Shown here in pieces: positions 51,644-61,110 of a DNA stretch of 64,000 nt. Numbering within the stretch: the first letter of the stretch is position 1; every line of letters begins with the position of its first letter. A program made the position numbers and the translations under genes. Source of the DNA: UBA11957 sp963603285 (lineage in GTDB: Bacteria; Bacillota; Clostridia; Lachnospirales; Lachnospiraceae); assembly GCA_963603285.1 (NCBI GenBank), contig CAVCMG010000012.1:19863-83862 (forward strand), given 5' to 3'. The notes beneath the pieces were generated by a model, which saw only the letters and a list, made by a program, of their open reading frames with translations, was not told the DNA's origin and did not search any database.

Positions 51644-51677
51644 GCAGGCAGAGGCCATACCGGTCGCTGCCTGTTTT
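51644..51677 (+). terminator. terminator of the Gld-type cluster
   Basis: CAGGCAG pairs with CTGCCTG, with inner GGCC/GGTC-type pairing, followed by four T. Confidence 0.7.
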
Positions 51678-51705
51678 GACTTCATACCTATTCAGATTTC
51701 AGTAG

Positions 51706-51734
51706 TTGCTTTCTGTTAATAAAAAAGGTATGAT
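51706..51734 (+). promoter_or_regulatory. promoter of the UDP-sugar pyrophosphorylase gene
   Basis: TTGCTT, a 17-bp spacer and TATGAT, 50 bp upstream of the start. Confidence 0.6.
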
Positions 51735-51783
51735 ATAGAGTTAGAAAAAGACGAATAAAAAAAGAATTTGGAGGATTTTCGAT

Positions 51784-53007
51784 ATGAAACAGACCACAAT
51801 GGATCTTCTGGAAAAATATAACCAGACTCATCTTTTAAAATTTTACGAGCAGCTGTCCCCGGAAAAACAGGACGCCATGGAAGCCCAGCTTGAAAATCTG
51901 GACTGGGGCGTATTCGACTGCTTTGGCAGCGATAATACACCTGCCGGCAAAGGCAAAATCGAACCCATCGGCGCTTTAAGCATTGCCGATATCGAAAAGA
52001 AAAAAGCAGACTATGTAAAAACCGGTCTCGAAGCCATTAAAGCCGGTAAAGTCGGCGCCTTACTGCTGGCCGGTGGTATGGGAACCCGTCTCGGCTGCGA
52101 CGGCCCGAAAGGCAGCTTCAATATCGGTGTCACCAAAGAACTGTATATCTTCGAACAGCTCTTCAAAAACACCATGGACGTCGTAAAACAGGCCGATGCC
52201 TGGATTCCGTTCTTTATCATGACCAGTGACAAAAACCATGAGCAGACCACATCCTTCCTGAAAGAGCACGAATACTTCGGCTACAACCCGGACTACGTCT
52301 TCTTCTTCACACAGGATATGGCTCCCTGCATGGACTATGATAAAAAGCTTCTGATGGAAAGTCCGGAGAAGCTCGCATCCTCCCCGAACGGCAACGGCGG
52401 CTGGTTCAGCTCTTTCGCCAATGCCGGACTTCTGGCAAAGGCAAAAGAAATGGGCGTAGAATGGCTCAACTGCTTTGCTGTAGATAACGTACTGCAGCGC
52501 ATCGCAGATCCGTGCTTCGTCGGCGCTGTTATCGACGAAAACTGCGTCAGCGGTTCCAAGGTTGTCCGCAAAGCCGATCCGGAAGAGCGTGTCGGTGTGC
52601 TTTGTCTGGAGGATGGCAAGCCGTCTATCGTTGAATATTATGAGATGACCCATGAGATGAACTACGCACAGAACGACAAGGGCGAGTATCTGTACTGCTT
52701 CGGTGTTATCCTGAACTACCTGTTCCGTCTGGATAAGCTTGAAGAGATCGTGGCTAAGAGAATGCCGACCCATGTGGTAGAGAAGAAGATCCCGTATGTC
52801 GATGCTGACGGTACAGCCCATGCACCGGAGAAACCGAACGGTTACAAGTTTGAGACACTGATCCTCGATATGGTTCATATGATGGACAACTGTCTGGCTT
52901 ATGAGGTGGATCGTGAGAAGGAATTTGCACCGGTAAAGAATAAGGAAGGTGTGGATTCCATCGAGACAGCCAGAGAACTGCTGAAAAAGAATGGTGTAGA
53001 GCTTTAA
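51784..53007 (+). CDS. UDP-sugar pyrophosphorylase, eukaryotic UAP1-like
   Basis: The 407-residue enzyme joins a sugar-1-phosphate to UTP. It is of the UDPGP/UAP1 type found mainly in eukaryotes, not the usual bacterial GalU or GlmU. The nucleotide loop reads LLLAGGMGTRLGCDGPKGSF near residue 95. The UAP1-type PNGNGGWFSSF and NCFAVDNVLQRIADP and a C-terminal PNGYKFETLILDM follow. Whether it makes UDP-GlcNAc, UDP-GalNAc or UDP-glucose cannot be told. TTGGAGG precedes the ATG. It lies just before the glycan-modification operon and may supply a precursor for it. Confidence 0.9.
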   Translation: MKQTTMDLLEKYNQTHLLKFYEQLSPEKQDAMEAQLENLDWGVFDCFGSDNTPAGKGKIEPIGALSIADIEKKKADYVKTGLEAIKAGKVGALLLAGGMGTRLGCDGPKGSFNIGVTKELYIFEQLFKNTMDVVKQADAWIPFFIMTSDKNHEQTTSFLKEHEYFGYNPDYVFFFTQDMAPCMDYDKKLLMESPEKLASSPNGNGGWFSSFANAGLLAKAKEMGVEWLNCFAVDNVLQRIADPCFVGAVIDENCVSGSKVVRKADPEERVGVLCLEDGKPSIVEYYEMTHEMNYAQNDKGEYLYCFGVILNYLFRLDKLEEIVAKRMPTHVVEKKIPYVDADGTAHAPEKPNGYKFETLILDMVHMMDNCLAYEVDREKEFAPVKNKEGVDSIETARELLKKNGVEL

Positions 53008-53020
53008 GTTAAGAAGGATA

Positions 53021-53057
53021 TTTTGGGGAGAACGAGAGCCTATCGTCCTCCCCAAAA
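53021..53057 (+). terminator. terminator after the pyrophosphorylase gene
   Basis: TTTTGGGGAG pairs with CTCCCCAAAA around a 17-base loop; a T-rich stretch lies some 15 bases on. Confidence 0.65.
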
Positions 53058-53154
53058 GTTTCTATGGCTTTTTTTATGTGATGATGCTACAATAGGCGAT
53101 AGCTTTTGAAAAAGGATGAAGCTAAGAACAAAAAGTAACAGGAGAAGCTTTATT

Positions 53155-54612
53155 TTGAACGAAAAGAAACAATCGTCGAGTTCTTTGAATAAAATCGCTT
53201 TAAAAGCGGGGATTTTCTATATTTTTGCCCAGCTGTTTATCCGGGGCATTTCCTTTATCACGACACCGTTATATACGCGACTGCTGACAACCGCGCAGTA
53301 TGGCCAGATCAAGGTCTATGAATCGTGGCTTCTGATCGCCGTGCCGGTAATGTCTCTGTGTCTGTGGAAGAGTGTGGACCGGGCGAAATATGATCTGGAC
53401 GAGCAGGGGTACAATGCCTATGTGTCCTCGAATCATACCTTATCCTATATATCGATCGCGGTCTGTATGCTGCTCTGCCTGCTCTTTAAGGATCAGGTGG
53501 AAGCCTTCTGTAATATGGATGATATCATGTTCTATGTGGGCTTTGGCTATGTCTTTGCCTACACGAGCATCCTTTTCATGCAGCGCCGTGAAAAGCAGAT
53601 GATGCGTTACAAGGCCAGCACGCTGATCACGCTGCTGACCGTTGTTCCGGCTACGCTGGTTTCCCTGGTGTGGATGTATATCGGTAAGCAGAATGGACTG
53701 CAGAGTGAGTTAGTACATTACCGGGTTATCGCCTTTTATGGCGTACATATCCTCGGTGGTATCGTTGTTATCGTCATGCTGACGGTGCAGGGAAAGAAGC
53801 TGTTTTCGAAGAAATTCTGGCGTTATGGCCTTCTGTACAGCCTGCCGCTGATCCCGGAGGCGATCTCTATCCAGATCATGAACCAGGCGGACAAGATCAT
53901 GGTGCAGAAGATGATCAGCAACGAGGCTTCTGGTCTGATCGGACTGGGAACGACGGTTTCGTTTATCATCTGGATTCTGGAGGACAGTGTATGGAACGCC
54001 TGGCAGCCGTGGCTGTTTGAAAAGATCTCCCGTAAAGAGACCGGCGATGTCGAGGCTCCGTGGAAGATCCTGATGCATGGCTTTGGCCTGATCTCCTGGT
54101 TCCTTGTGATGCTGGCGCCGGAGGCCGTGCTGATCCTTGGTGGTAAGCGGTATGCGGATGTGATCTGGCTGATCACGCCTATGGTGACCGGTACGCTGTT
54201 TCGCTTTTACAGCTACAGCTATACGGCGATCCAGAATTATCATAAAAAAACAGGCTATGTTGCCCTGGGAACATTGCTTGCGATGGTCGTTAATGTTATC
54301 TTAAATTATATCTGTATCCTGATGTTTGGCTATCAGGCAGCGGCGTATACCACAGCGGTCAGCTATTTTATGCTGCTTCTCCTGCAGGGCTGGCTGGAAT
54401 TAAAGATCACCGGACAGCGGATCATCCCGTTGGGAACGACAGTGCGTATTTCGCTGTTGTATTTTGCACTGAATCTGGTATCCATGGCGGCCTATAAAGT
54501 GCCATGGTATGTACGGTATCTGCTGATCGTGGCCGGTGCACTCTTTGCCGTGAAGAAGGTGCTGCCGCAGTTTATGCAGGTCATGAAAACAACGAAGAAA
54601 AAGTCTGCGTAA
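53155..54612 (+). CDS. polysaccharide flippase (MOP/Wzx-like)
   Basis: The 485-residue protein has about 12-14 hydrophobic helices and the Wzx/MATE-like pattern (KAGIFYIFAQLFIRGISFIT, PLYTRLLTTAQYGQIKVYES, SIQIMNQADKIMVQKMIS). It would flip a lipid-linked sugar across the membrane. TTG at 53155 is preferred as the start, with AGGAG 9 bases upstream, over an ATG at 53116 that has no spacing for a site. It is the first gene of a compact operon running to 61545 that encodes an acyl-transfer pathway for a surface glycan. Confidence 0.87.
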   Translation: MNEKKQSSSSLNKIALKAGIFYIFAQLFIRGISFITTPLYTRLLTTAQYGQIKVYESWLLIAVPVMSLCLWKSVDRAKYDLDEQGYNAYVSSNHTLSYISIAVCMLLCLLFKDQVEAFCNMDDIMFYVGFGYVFAYTSILFMQRREKQMMRYKASTLITLLTVVPATLVSLVWMYIGKQNGLQSELVHYRVIAFYGVHILGGIVVIVMLTVQGKKLFSKKFWRYGLLYSLPLIPEAISIQIMNQADKIMVQKMISNEASGLIGLGTTVSFIIWILEDSVWNAWQPWLFEKISRKETGDVEAPWKILMHGFGLISWFLVMLAPEAVLILGGKRYADVIWLITPMVTGTLFRFYSYSYTAIQNYHKKTGYVALGTLLAMVVNVILNYICILMFGYQAAAYTTAVSYFMLLLLQGWLELKITGQRIIPLGTTVRISLLYFALNLVSMAAYKVPWYVRYLLIVAGALFAVKKVLPQFMQVMKTTKKKSA

Positions 54613-54633
54613 GTATAAGAAAAGGAGAGAATC

Positions 54634-55923
54634 ATGTTTGACAAACTGCAGAGAAAGCTTGTAAATGTATTCATTTTCTGTGATCTGGCCAAGATGGAGA
54701 AAAAGGTTCCCTATGACCAGAAAAAGGTAGTACCCATGCAGAATAAGCGTGTGCAGAAGCTGGTAAAAAAGGCCTATAAGATTCCTTTTTATAAAGAAAG
54801 ATTTGATAAAGCAGGTGTTCGTCCGGAGGATATCCGCACCGGTGATGATCTGGCAAAGTTGCCTCTTCTGACAAAGGATGAGCTTCGGGTATGGATGAAG
54901 GAGGAGGAAAATAAGCCAAAATACCGTCACTGGTACAAAGACACAACCAGCGGTTCCTCCGGTGTTCCGCTGATGGTACTCTTTTCTCCGAAGGAAAAGG
55001 CCTATATGATGGCCAACTGGTTCCGTGTGATGCTGGTGGCCGGATATAATCCGTTTACCGGCAAGACCATGAGCCGCCGCAGTGCCCACAGTGTGACAGG
55101 AGGGAAGGATACCGTTCTGCAGAGAATCGGCATCCTCCGCCGTGGCTTTGTCAATCAGTATGCACCGGAATCCGAGATGGTAAAGCAGATCAACGCGTAT
55201 AAGCCGGATTTCCTCTATATGAATAAGACCGAATTCATGCGTCTGTGTCTGTACTGCAAGCAGAATAACGTGAAGTTGCATCAGCCGAAATTCTATACAC
55301 CGACAGGCGAGAAGATCGACGATATCGCCAGAGCACTGTTTCATGAGATCCTCGGTCCTGGTATTGTGGATTCCTACGGTACGGCCGAAGCCGGTGCGTG
55401 CATGGTCAAACGATTCGAAGAGAAGGAATATACGATCCATCAGGATTCCTTTGTGGTAAATATTATGGACGATGATGGCCATGTGGCAGATGAAGGAAAG
55501 ATCGTGGTCACACCGTTATACAAGACGGATATTCCGCTGATCAATTATGTAGTCGGTGATAAGGGTACTGCCAGCGTGAAGGATGGCGTCCGGGTGATTT
55601 CCGGCGTGCAGGGCCGTATGAACGACTTCTTCCGCTATAAGACAGGCGAAGTAACCACGTTTTTTGAGATCGCACCGATCATTGCCCACTGTAAGGATGT
55701 GCTGCAGATCCGGTTCATCCAGGAAAGCTATGATAAGATCCATATCCAGTGTGTACATAATGTGCAGGATTCCAATCGTACGAAGGAAGAAGCTCAGAAG
55801 GAGCTGGAGACAGCACTGCAGGCGAAATTCAAGCATCCCTTCGAGCTGGAATTTGAATGGATGTCGGTTATTCCGCCGGATCCGAATGGCAAGCTGCGAA
55901 TGATCGTCTGCAATGTGAAATAA
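54634..55923 (+). CDS. CapK/PaaK-like adenylate-forming enzyme
   Basis: The 429-residue protein is of the phenylacetate-CoA ligase (CapK) group, which activates a carboxylate as an adenylate. The phosphate loop is TTSGSSGVPLMV near residue 107. Further signatures are DSYGTAEAGA, GKIVVTPLYKTDIPLINYVV and GDKGT, with RMNDFFRYKTGE in the hinge. CapK-type proteins occur in many capsule loci with an unclear role. The flippase gene ends 21 bases upstream. A second, DltA-like adenylation enzyme is encoded two steps on, so the pathway has two activation modules. Confidence 0.88.
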   Translation: MFDKLQRKLVNVFIFCDLAKMEKKVPYDQKKVVPMQNKRVQKLVKKAYKIPFYKERFDKAGVRPEDIRTGDDLAKLPLLTKDELRVWMKEEENKPKYRHWYKDTTSGSSGVPLMVLFSPKEKAYMMANWFRVMLVAGYNPFTGKTMSRRSAHSVTGGKDTVLQRIGILRRGFVNQYAPESEMVKQINAYKPDFLYMNKTEFMRLCLYCKQNNVKLHQPKFYTPTGEKIDDIARALFHEILGPGIVDSYGTAEAGACMVKRFEEKEYTIHQDSFVVNIMDDDGHVADEGKIVVTPLYKTDIPLINYVVGDKGTASVKDGVRVISGVQGRMNDFFRYKTGEVTTFFEIAPIIAHCKDVLQIRFIQESYDKIHIQCVHNVQDSNRTKEEAQKELETALQAKFKHPFELEFEWMSVIPPDPNGKLRMIVCNVK

Positions 55924-55969
55924 ATATATTACGAAAAGATTAAAAATACTGAACTCGGATAAATAGGAC

Positions 55970-55997
55970 TGGACAAAATAAAAAAATATGCTATCCT
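55970..55997 (+). promoter_or_regulatory. possible internal promoter before the ligase gene
   Basis: TGGACA, a 16-bp spacer and TATCCT in the 125-base gap before the ligase gene. It is a weak match. Confidence 0.35.
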
Positions 55998-56048
55998 TTA
56001 CATGGTTTATTCTGTCCTTTTATGAAAAAAGAGAGGAATCTATAGTAT

Positions 56049-57569
56049 ATGAGAAAAAGTGTTATCAGCTATCTGGAAGCTTCTGCCCTGAAATATCCGG
56101 ATAAGACAGCCTATGTGGACGAGCATAACAGCCTGACCTTCGGTGAGCTGAAGGAAGCAGCGCTGGCCATCGGTGCGGGACTGATCCCGCATGTACAGAT
56201 TGGTGACCCTGTCTGTGTATACATGGAAAAGAGCGTTGGCTGTATCGAGAGCTTCCTCGGTACGGCATATACCGGTGCATTCTATGTGCCGATCGACTTT
56301 GCGATGCCGGAGGCACGTATCCGTCTGATCATGGATACGCTGGATGCAAAGATTATTCTGACCAAACGCGGTATTGAGGTTCCGGCAGGTCTTACCGGGG
56401 GATGTACAATCCTCTGTATTGAGGATCTGAAAGAAAATGTGGATCCGGCTTCCCTTGCCGAGATCGCTGTCCGTCAGCGAAAGACCATCGACACTAATCC
56501 AATCTATGCAATCTTTACTTCCGGTTCCACCGGTGTACCAAAGGGTGTGCTGGTCAGCCATCAGTCTGTGATCAACTTTACCGAATGGTGGTGTGAGACG
56601 TTTGAATTTACCGACGAAGAGGTATTTGCGAACCAGACGCCGTTTTATTTTGATGCTTCTGTCAAGGATATCTATGCCACACTGCGCTGCGGTGCGACGA
56701 TGTACATCGTTCCCCAGAAGCTGTTTTCCCTTCCGGCCAAGCTGGTAGAATTCTTAAACGAGCATAAGGTTAACTGTATCGACTGGGTACCGAGCGTACT
56801 CTGCATGATCGTGAATTTCCGTACCTTCCAGAAGGTGAAACCGCTGTATTTAAAGAAGGTCATGTTCCTCGGTGAGGTTATGCCGACAAAGCAGTTTAAT
56901 ATGTGGCGTAAGGAGCTGCCGGATATCAAGTATGCCAATCTGTACGGCCCGACAGAGGCTACCGGTGACTGTACATATTACAAGATCGAGCGTGAATTTG
57001 CCGATGATGAGCCGATCCCGATCGGTGAAGCCTGCAACAATACCGAGGTACTGCTCTTAAATGAGAAAAATGAGCTGGTACAGGGCGACGAGCAGGGCGA
57101 GATCTGTGTCCGTGGCTGTTCTCTGGCGCTTGGCTATTACAACAATCCGGCAAAGACCAGCGAAGCCTTTGTACAGAATCCGCTGCAGACCAAGTATCCG
57201 GAGCTGATCTACCGCACCGGTGATATCGGTCGCTATAACAAGTACGGCGAGATCGTTTTCTGCGCGAGAAAGGATGCCCAGATCAAGCATATGGGTCACC
57301 GCATCGAGCTGGGCGAGATCGAAAATTCGATCGCTTCCCAGGAGGATATCCGCCGTGTCTGCTGCCTCTTTGACAGGGCAAAACAGAAGATCGTTGCCGT
57401 TTATGAGGGTGAGATCGAGGCAAAAGAGCTGATAAACCGGATCAAGGACAAGATTCCGAAATATATGATCCCGCAGATTTATCACAGAGTCGACACGATG
57501 CCAACAAATTTAAACGGTAAGATCGACCGTGTCAGATTACAGAAAACCTATATAGAAGGAGATAAATAA
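56049..57569 (+). CDS. DltA-like adenylation (A-domain) ligase
   Basis: The 506-residue enzyme activates an amino or other carboxylic acid with ATP and loads it on a carrier protein. Motifs in order: IFTSGSTGVPKGVLVSH near residue 156, NQTPFYFDASVKDIY, NLYGPTEATGDCTYY, IYRTGDIGRYNKYGEI near 388 and the Lys in PTNLNGKIDRVRL. It resembles D-alanine:carrier ligase DltA but may use another substrate. The carrier-protein gene follows at once, 2 bases after the stop codon. Confidence 0.92.
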   Translation: MRKSVISYLEASALKYPDKTAYVDEHNSLTFGELKEAALAIGAGLIPHVQIGDPVCVYMEKSVGCIESFLGTAYTGAFYVPIDFAMPEARIRLIMDTLDAKIILTKRGIEVPAGLTGGCTILCIEDLKENVDPASLAEIAVRQRKTIDTNPIYAIFTSGSTGVPKGVLVSHQSVINFTEWWCETFEFTDEEVFANQTPFYFDASVKDIYATLRCGATMYIVPQKLFSLPAKLVEFLNEHKVNCIDWVPSVLCMIVNFRTFQKVKPLYLKKVMFLGEVMPTKQFNMWRKELPDIKYANLYGPTEATGDCTYYKIEREFADDEPIPIGEACNNTEVLLLNEKNELVQGDEQGEICVRGCSLALGYYNNPAKTSEAFVQNPLQTKYPELIYRTGDIGRYNKYGEIVFCARKDAQIKHMGHRIELGEIENSIASQEDIRRVCCLFDRAKQKIVAVYEGEIEAKELINRIKDKIPKYMIPQIYHRVDTMPTNLNGKIDRVRLQKTYIEGDK

Positions 57570-57571
57570 TC

Positions 57572-57802
57572 ATGGAAGAAAGAATCTTAGAAGTAGTCAA
57601 ATCTGTCCGTCCGGACGTGGATTTTGAAAAGGAAACAGCGCTGATCGATGATGAGGTCCTCGATTCCTTCGATGTGATCCAGATCGTTACAGAGTTGATG
57701 GAAGAGTTTGGTATCTTCATCGACGCGGACGATATCGAGCCGGAGAACTTAAATTCTCTGGAGGGCATCCGTGAGATGGTAGAAAGAAAGATGGAAGCTT
57801 AA
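57572..57802 (+). CDS. acyl/peptidyl carrier protein (DltC-like)
   Basis: The 76-residue carrier has the phosphopantetheine site as DEVLDSFDVIQIV with Ser near residue 32. The usual DSL is DSF here, as in DltC-type carriers. It would hold the acid activated by the ligase encoded upstream. Its stop overlaps the next start codon by one base (TAATG). Confidence 0.93.
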   Translation: MEERILEVVKSVRPDVDFEKETALIDDEVLDSFDVIQIVTELMEEFGIFIDADDIEPENLNSLEGIREMVERKMEA

Positions 57803-58491
57803 TGCATTGTACGGTAACAGCAGGAGAGCTCCTTTTGCATGTCTATGATTTTGCTGTGATTGATTCCCGGATGTATATGCTCCGGACGGCCGATGCGGCA
57901 CTGATCGTAGATCCGAATGAAAACGCGGCACTCCTTCCGGATCTGGAAGGGGTCAGCCGTGCTTTTGTGTATCTGACACATGAACATTATGACCACATCA
58001 GTGGGGTCAACTGGCTGAGAGAACAGCTTCCCTGTGAAGTCTGGTGCTCTGACGTCTGTGCTGCCCGTCTGGGAAATATCCGGGAAAATCTGTCAAAGAC
58101 CTTCCCGTTTTTATTTTTACAGGACAGGGAAAAGTACGAGTACGTCCGTCGTGAGCTTTCCCTGCCGTACACCTGTGCGGCGGATCACACGTTTACCGGT
58201 GAGCTTCATACCGAGTGGTGTGGCCATGAGCTGTATGCAAGAAGCGCAGGCGGTCATTCCCCGGGCGGGAGTCTTTTGCTTCTGGATGGCCAGGTGCTTT
58301 TTGGCGGCGATTCATTGCTGGGCAATGGGCTGGAGCTGCGAAGCCTTGGCGCATACCGGGAGGCGTATATCCGGGATGTGCTTTCCTTTGTGCATACACT
58401 GCCGTCCGGGACGATCCTTTGTCCGGGACACGGCGAAGTGACAACGCTGGGAGAGATCCTGCCGGTGATCGAATCGTACATTCAACCGTAA
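57802..58491 (+). CDS. metallo-beta-lactamase-fold hydrolase
   Basis: The 229-residue protein has the MBL zinc motif THEHYDHISG near residue 59, a second-half His in GGHSPGGSLLLL and LFGGDSL, and a final CPGHGEVT. Such hydrolases cut thioesters, esters or phosphoesters. Its position between the carrier and acyltransferase genes suggests a thioesterase that clears misloaded carrier or shapes the acyl donor; standard dlt operons have no such gene. It is translationally coupled to the carrier gene. Confidence 0.88.
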   Translation: MHCTVTAGELLLHVYDFAVIDSRMYMLRTADAALIVDPNENAALLPDLEGVSRAFVYLTHEHYDHISGVNWLREQLPCEVWCSDVCAARLGNIRENLSKTFPFLFLQDREKYEYVRRELSLPYTCAADHTFTGELHTEWCGHELYARSAGGHSPGGSLLLLDGQVLFGGDSLLGNGLELRSLGAYREAYIRDVLSFVHTLPSGTILCPGHGEVTTLGEILPVIESYIQP

Positions 58492-58513
58492 AAAGATAAA
58501 AAGAGAGAAAAAT

Positions 58514-60010
58514 ATGGAATTAAAATCATTATCCTTTGTAGTGTTCTGCCTGGTGGTGGCAGTGGTCTATTTTGCCCTGCAGCGTACGGATAAGCAGAAA
58601 TATGTCCTTTTGGTGGCGGACTTTTATTTTGTCCTGCGCTACAGTGGACTGAAGGCAGCGATCGCGCTGTTTCTGATCTGTCTGGCGGTATTTGCCACGG
58701 CAAAGCAGCTGGAAAAGGCAGAAAAAAAGAAAGGATGGCTGTGGGTCGGTCTGCTCTGTACGATCGGTGTACTGCTGTTCTTTAAATTCTTTACCGGTAT
58801 GGCGGAAACGCTGCTGAGTATGGCCAGCGGCCGTCCGGTGGATATGGTCAAAATCATTGTGCCGGCAGGTATTTCTTATTATACGCTGGCCATGTGTGCG
58901 TATCTGGTGGATATTTACCATAAGAAATATAAGGCCGAGACAGATTTTGTGGCTTTTCTGGTCTATGTGACCTATTTTCCGGCCATCGTTGAAGGTCCGA
59001 TCAATATGTACCGCAAGCTGATGCCGCAGATCAAGGCACAGCATACCTACGACTGGGATCGTATGATCCGTGGTCTGATGCGTACGCTGTGGGGCTATCT
59101 GAAAAAGGTCGTGATCGCAGACCGTATCGGTATTCTGGTCATGGGAATCCTCCAGAATGAGGATGCTCATGGCATCGTGATCTTCTATGCGCTGGTGATC
59201 TACAGTTTCCAGATCTACACGGATTTTTCCGGTGGTATCGATGTGATCATGGGTATATCCCAGGTGATCGGCATCGAGCTGGCAGAGAACTTCAAGTCTC
59301 CGCTGATCTCGAAAAATGTGACCGAGTACTGGCAGAGATGGCATAAATCCCTCGGCGAATTTATGGAGAAGTACATTTATTATCCGATCGTACTGAACCG
59401 TAAGCTGATGAAGTTTTCCAAAAAGATCAAAAACAAATACCAGAGCCGTGCATTTTCCGCTTTTGTGGCGTCTCTGATCGTCTTTGTTATTGTTGGTATC
59501 TGGCATGGTACAGGCTGGAACTATGTGGTATACGGTGTATATCAGGCGTTCTTCGTATCTACGGCGGTGATTCTCAAACCGACATACACGGCGGTAAAAA
59601 AGAAGCTGCATGTCAATGAGAAATGTTTAAGCTGGGAGATCTTCTGTATTTTAAGAACCTTTGTGATCCTGGTCTTTGGCCGTCTGATTATCAAGGCCAG
59701 CAATCTGCATCAGGCAGGCGAGCTGCTTTCAAAGATCGTACATATGGACAATATCTACAGCCTGTTTAACGGAGATCTGTTGAATTACGGTCTGGATTAC
59801 AAAAATATGATCGTGATGTATATCGGTATTCTGGTCGTTATTCTGGTGGATGTACTGCATGAGCAGAAGATAGAGTTCAGAGAGCTGATTTTAAAGCAGG
59901 ATGTCGTATTCCGCTATGTTGTGTACTTTACCGCACTGGCAATCCTGATCGTCTTTGGCGTGTACGGCGGTGAATTCAGCGCTGCATCGTTCATTTATCA
60001 GGGATATTAA
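58514..60010 (+). CDS. MBOAT-family membrane acyltransferase (DltB-like)
   Basis: The 498-residue protein has 10-12 hydrophobic helices and MBOAT signatures: VPAGISYYTLAMCAYLVDIY, NFKSPLISKNVTEYWQRWHK and the catalytic His in VGIWHGTGWNYVVYG near residue 331. Like DltB it would pass the carrier-bound acyl group across the membrane. It is less like the MBOAT at 28850, which pairs with a DHHW protein. The next gene encodes a DltD-like partner. Confidence 0.94.
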   Translation: MELKSLSFVVFCLVVAVVYFALQRTDKQKYVLLVADFYFVLRYSGLKAAIALFLICLAVFATAKQLEKAEKKKGWLWVGLLCTIGVLLFFKFFTGMAETLLSMASGRPVDMVKIIVPAGISYYTLAMCAYLVDIYHKKYKAETDFVAFLVYVTYFPAIVEGPINMYRKLMPQIKAQHTYDWDRMIRGLMRTLWGYLKKVVIADRIGILVMGILQNEDAHGIVIFYALVIYSFQIYTDFSGGIDVIMGISQVIGIELAENFKSPLISKNVTEYWQRWHKSLGEFMEKYIYYPIVLNRKLMKFSKKIKNKYQSRAFSAFVASLIVFVIVGIWHGTGWNYVVYGVYQAFFVSTAVILKPTYTAVKKKLHVNEKCLSWEIFCILRTFVILVFGRLIIKASNLHQAGELLSKIVHMDNIYSLFNGDLLNYGLDYKNMIVMYIGILVVILVDVLHEQKIEFRELILKQDVVFRYVVYFTALAILIVFGVYGGEFSAASFIYQGY

Positions 60011-60023
60011 GGAGAAAAGAAAA

Positions 60024-61106
60024 GTGAAGAACAATTGGAAGAAAGTCATCGGATTTTTCCTGCTCCTTGCGGCTATGCTTGCAGGGCTTTCCCTGGTATT
60101 TCATCACCGCTGGACAGGAAGTGACGATATTTATTCGCTGAATATGAGCTATAAGGAAGAGCCGGCAGACAGCATCGATGTCCTCTACTTCGGTACGAGC
60201 GAGATCTTAAACAGTGTTTTCCCGGCAGCTATGTACGAAGAGACCGGTATCACCGGTGTGAACTTCGGTACAACCCATAAATCAGCCATTGTAACCTATT
60301 ATCAGCTGAAATATGCACTGAAATACCAGAAACCGAAGCTGGTTGTCTGCGATTTCCAGTCCCTCTTTTCCAGCCGTCTGCCGTCCCGGTCGACAGAGGA
60401 TGAGACGTTATATATGAAGATTTTTGACACTATGCCGGACTGGGATATCAGGCTGGGACTTCTTGGCAGTATGAAAAGAGAAGATCCTTCGGTCAGTGTC
60501 CTGTCTTACCTTGCACCGGTGCTTCGCTATCATAGTATGTGGAACGAACTGACAACCGAAGATTTCCTGCCGGACGAGGCTTCCAGAACGGACTACAAGG
60601 CGTATAAGATGGGCTGTGATCTGGTCTTTAGCACGAAGTATAAGGATGAACGCCGCCCGGATATCACGGGTATCGTGCCGGAGCTGTGGACACCCACCGG
60701 AATAAAGGAAGATCTGTCGAAAATCAGTATCAAATATTATGACAAGTTCATCGAGCTTTGCCGTGAGGAAAATATCCCTGTCGTGGCACTGATGACGCCG
60801 AAGGTGCGTGATGCCTCCATCAAGATGGACCGCTGGGCACAGATCGAAAGCTATCTGAGCGAAAGGGACGTCGACATCATCGATTACAATACTTATGAAG
60901 AAATCAGCCGTCTGGGTATCAAATTGCCGGAGGATTACAAGGATTCCGCCCATTTAAATTACAAGGGAGCGCTGATCTTCTCCAGAGACCTGGCACATAA
61001 GCTGACGGAAAATTACGAGCTGGAGGATCACAGAGGGCAGCAGGGCTTTGAAAAGTGGGATACCTACTGGGATGAGTTCCTCAAAGACTGTGAGGCTAAC
61101 ACATAG
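60024..61106 (+). CDS. SGNH-like membrane-anchored protein (DltD-like role)
   Basis: The 360-residue protein has an N-terminal helix (VIGFFLLLAAMLAGLSLVF) and an extracellular SGNH-like domain (DVLYFGTSEILNSVFPAAMY with the likely Ser near residue 61, then HLNYKGALIFSRDLA with the final His). The Gly-Thr-Ser motif takes the place of the usual GDS. It would act outside the cell to complete transfer to the glycan, as DltD does in D-alanylation. GTG at 60024 follows AAGGAG; the longer open frame overlaps the MBOAT gene. Confidence 0.85.
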   Translation: MKNNWKKVIGFFLLLAAMLAGLSLVFHHRWTGSDDIYSLNMSYKEEPADSIDVLYFGTSEILNSVFPAAMYEETGITGVNFGTTHKSAIVTYYQLKYALKYQKPKLVVCDFQSLFSSRLPSRSTEDETLYMKIFDTMPDWDIRLGLLGSMKREDPSVSVLSYLAPVLRYHSMWNELTTEDFLPDEASRTDYKAYKMGCDLVFSTKYKDERRPDITGIVPELWTPTGIKEDLSKISIKYYDKFIELCREENIPVVALMTPKVRDASIKMDRWAQIESYLSERDVDIIDYNTYEEISRLGIKLPEDYKDSAHLNYKGALIFSRDLAHKLTENYELEDHRGQQGFEKWDTYWDEFLKDCEANT

Positions 61107-61110
61107 TAAG

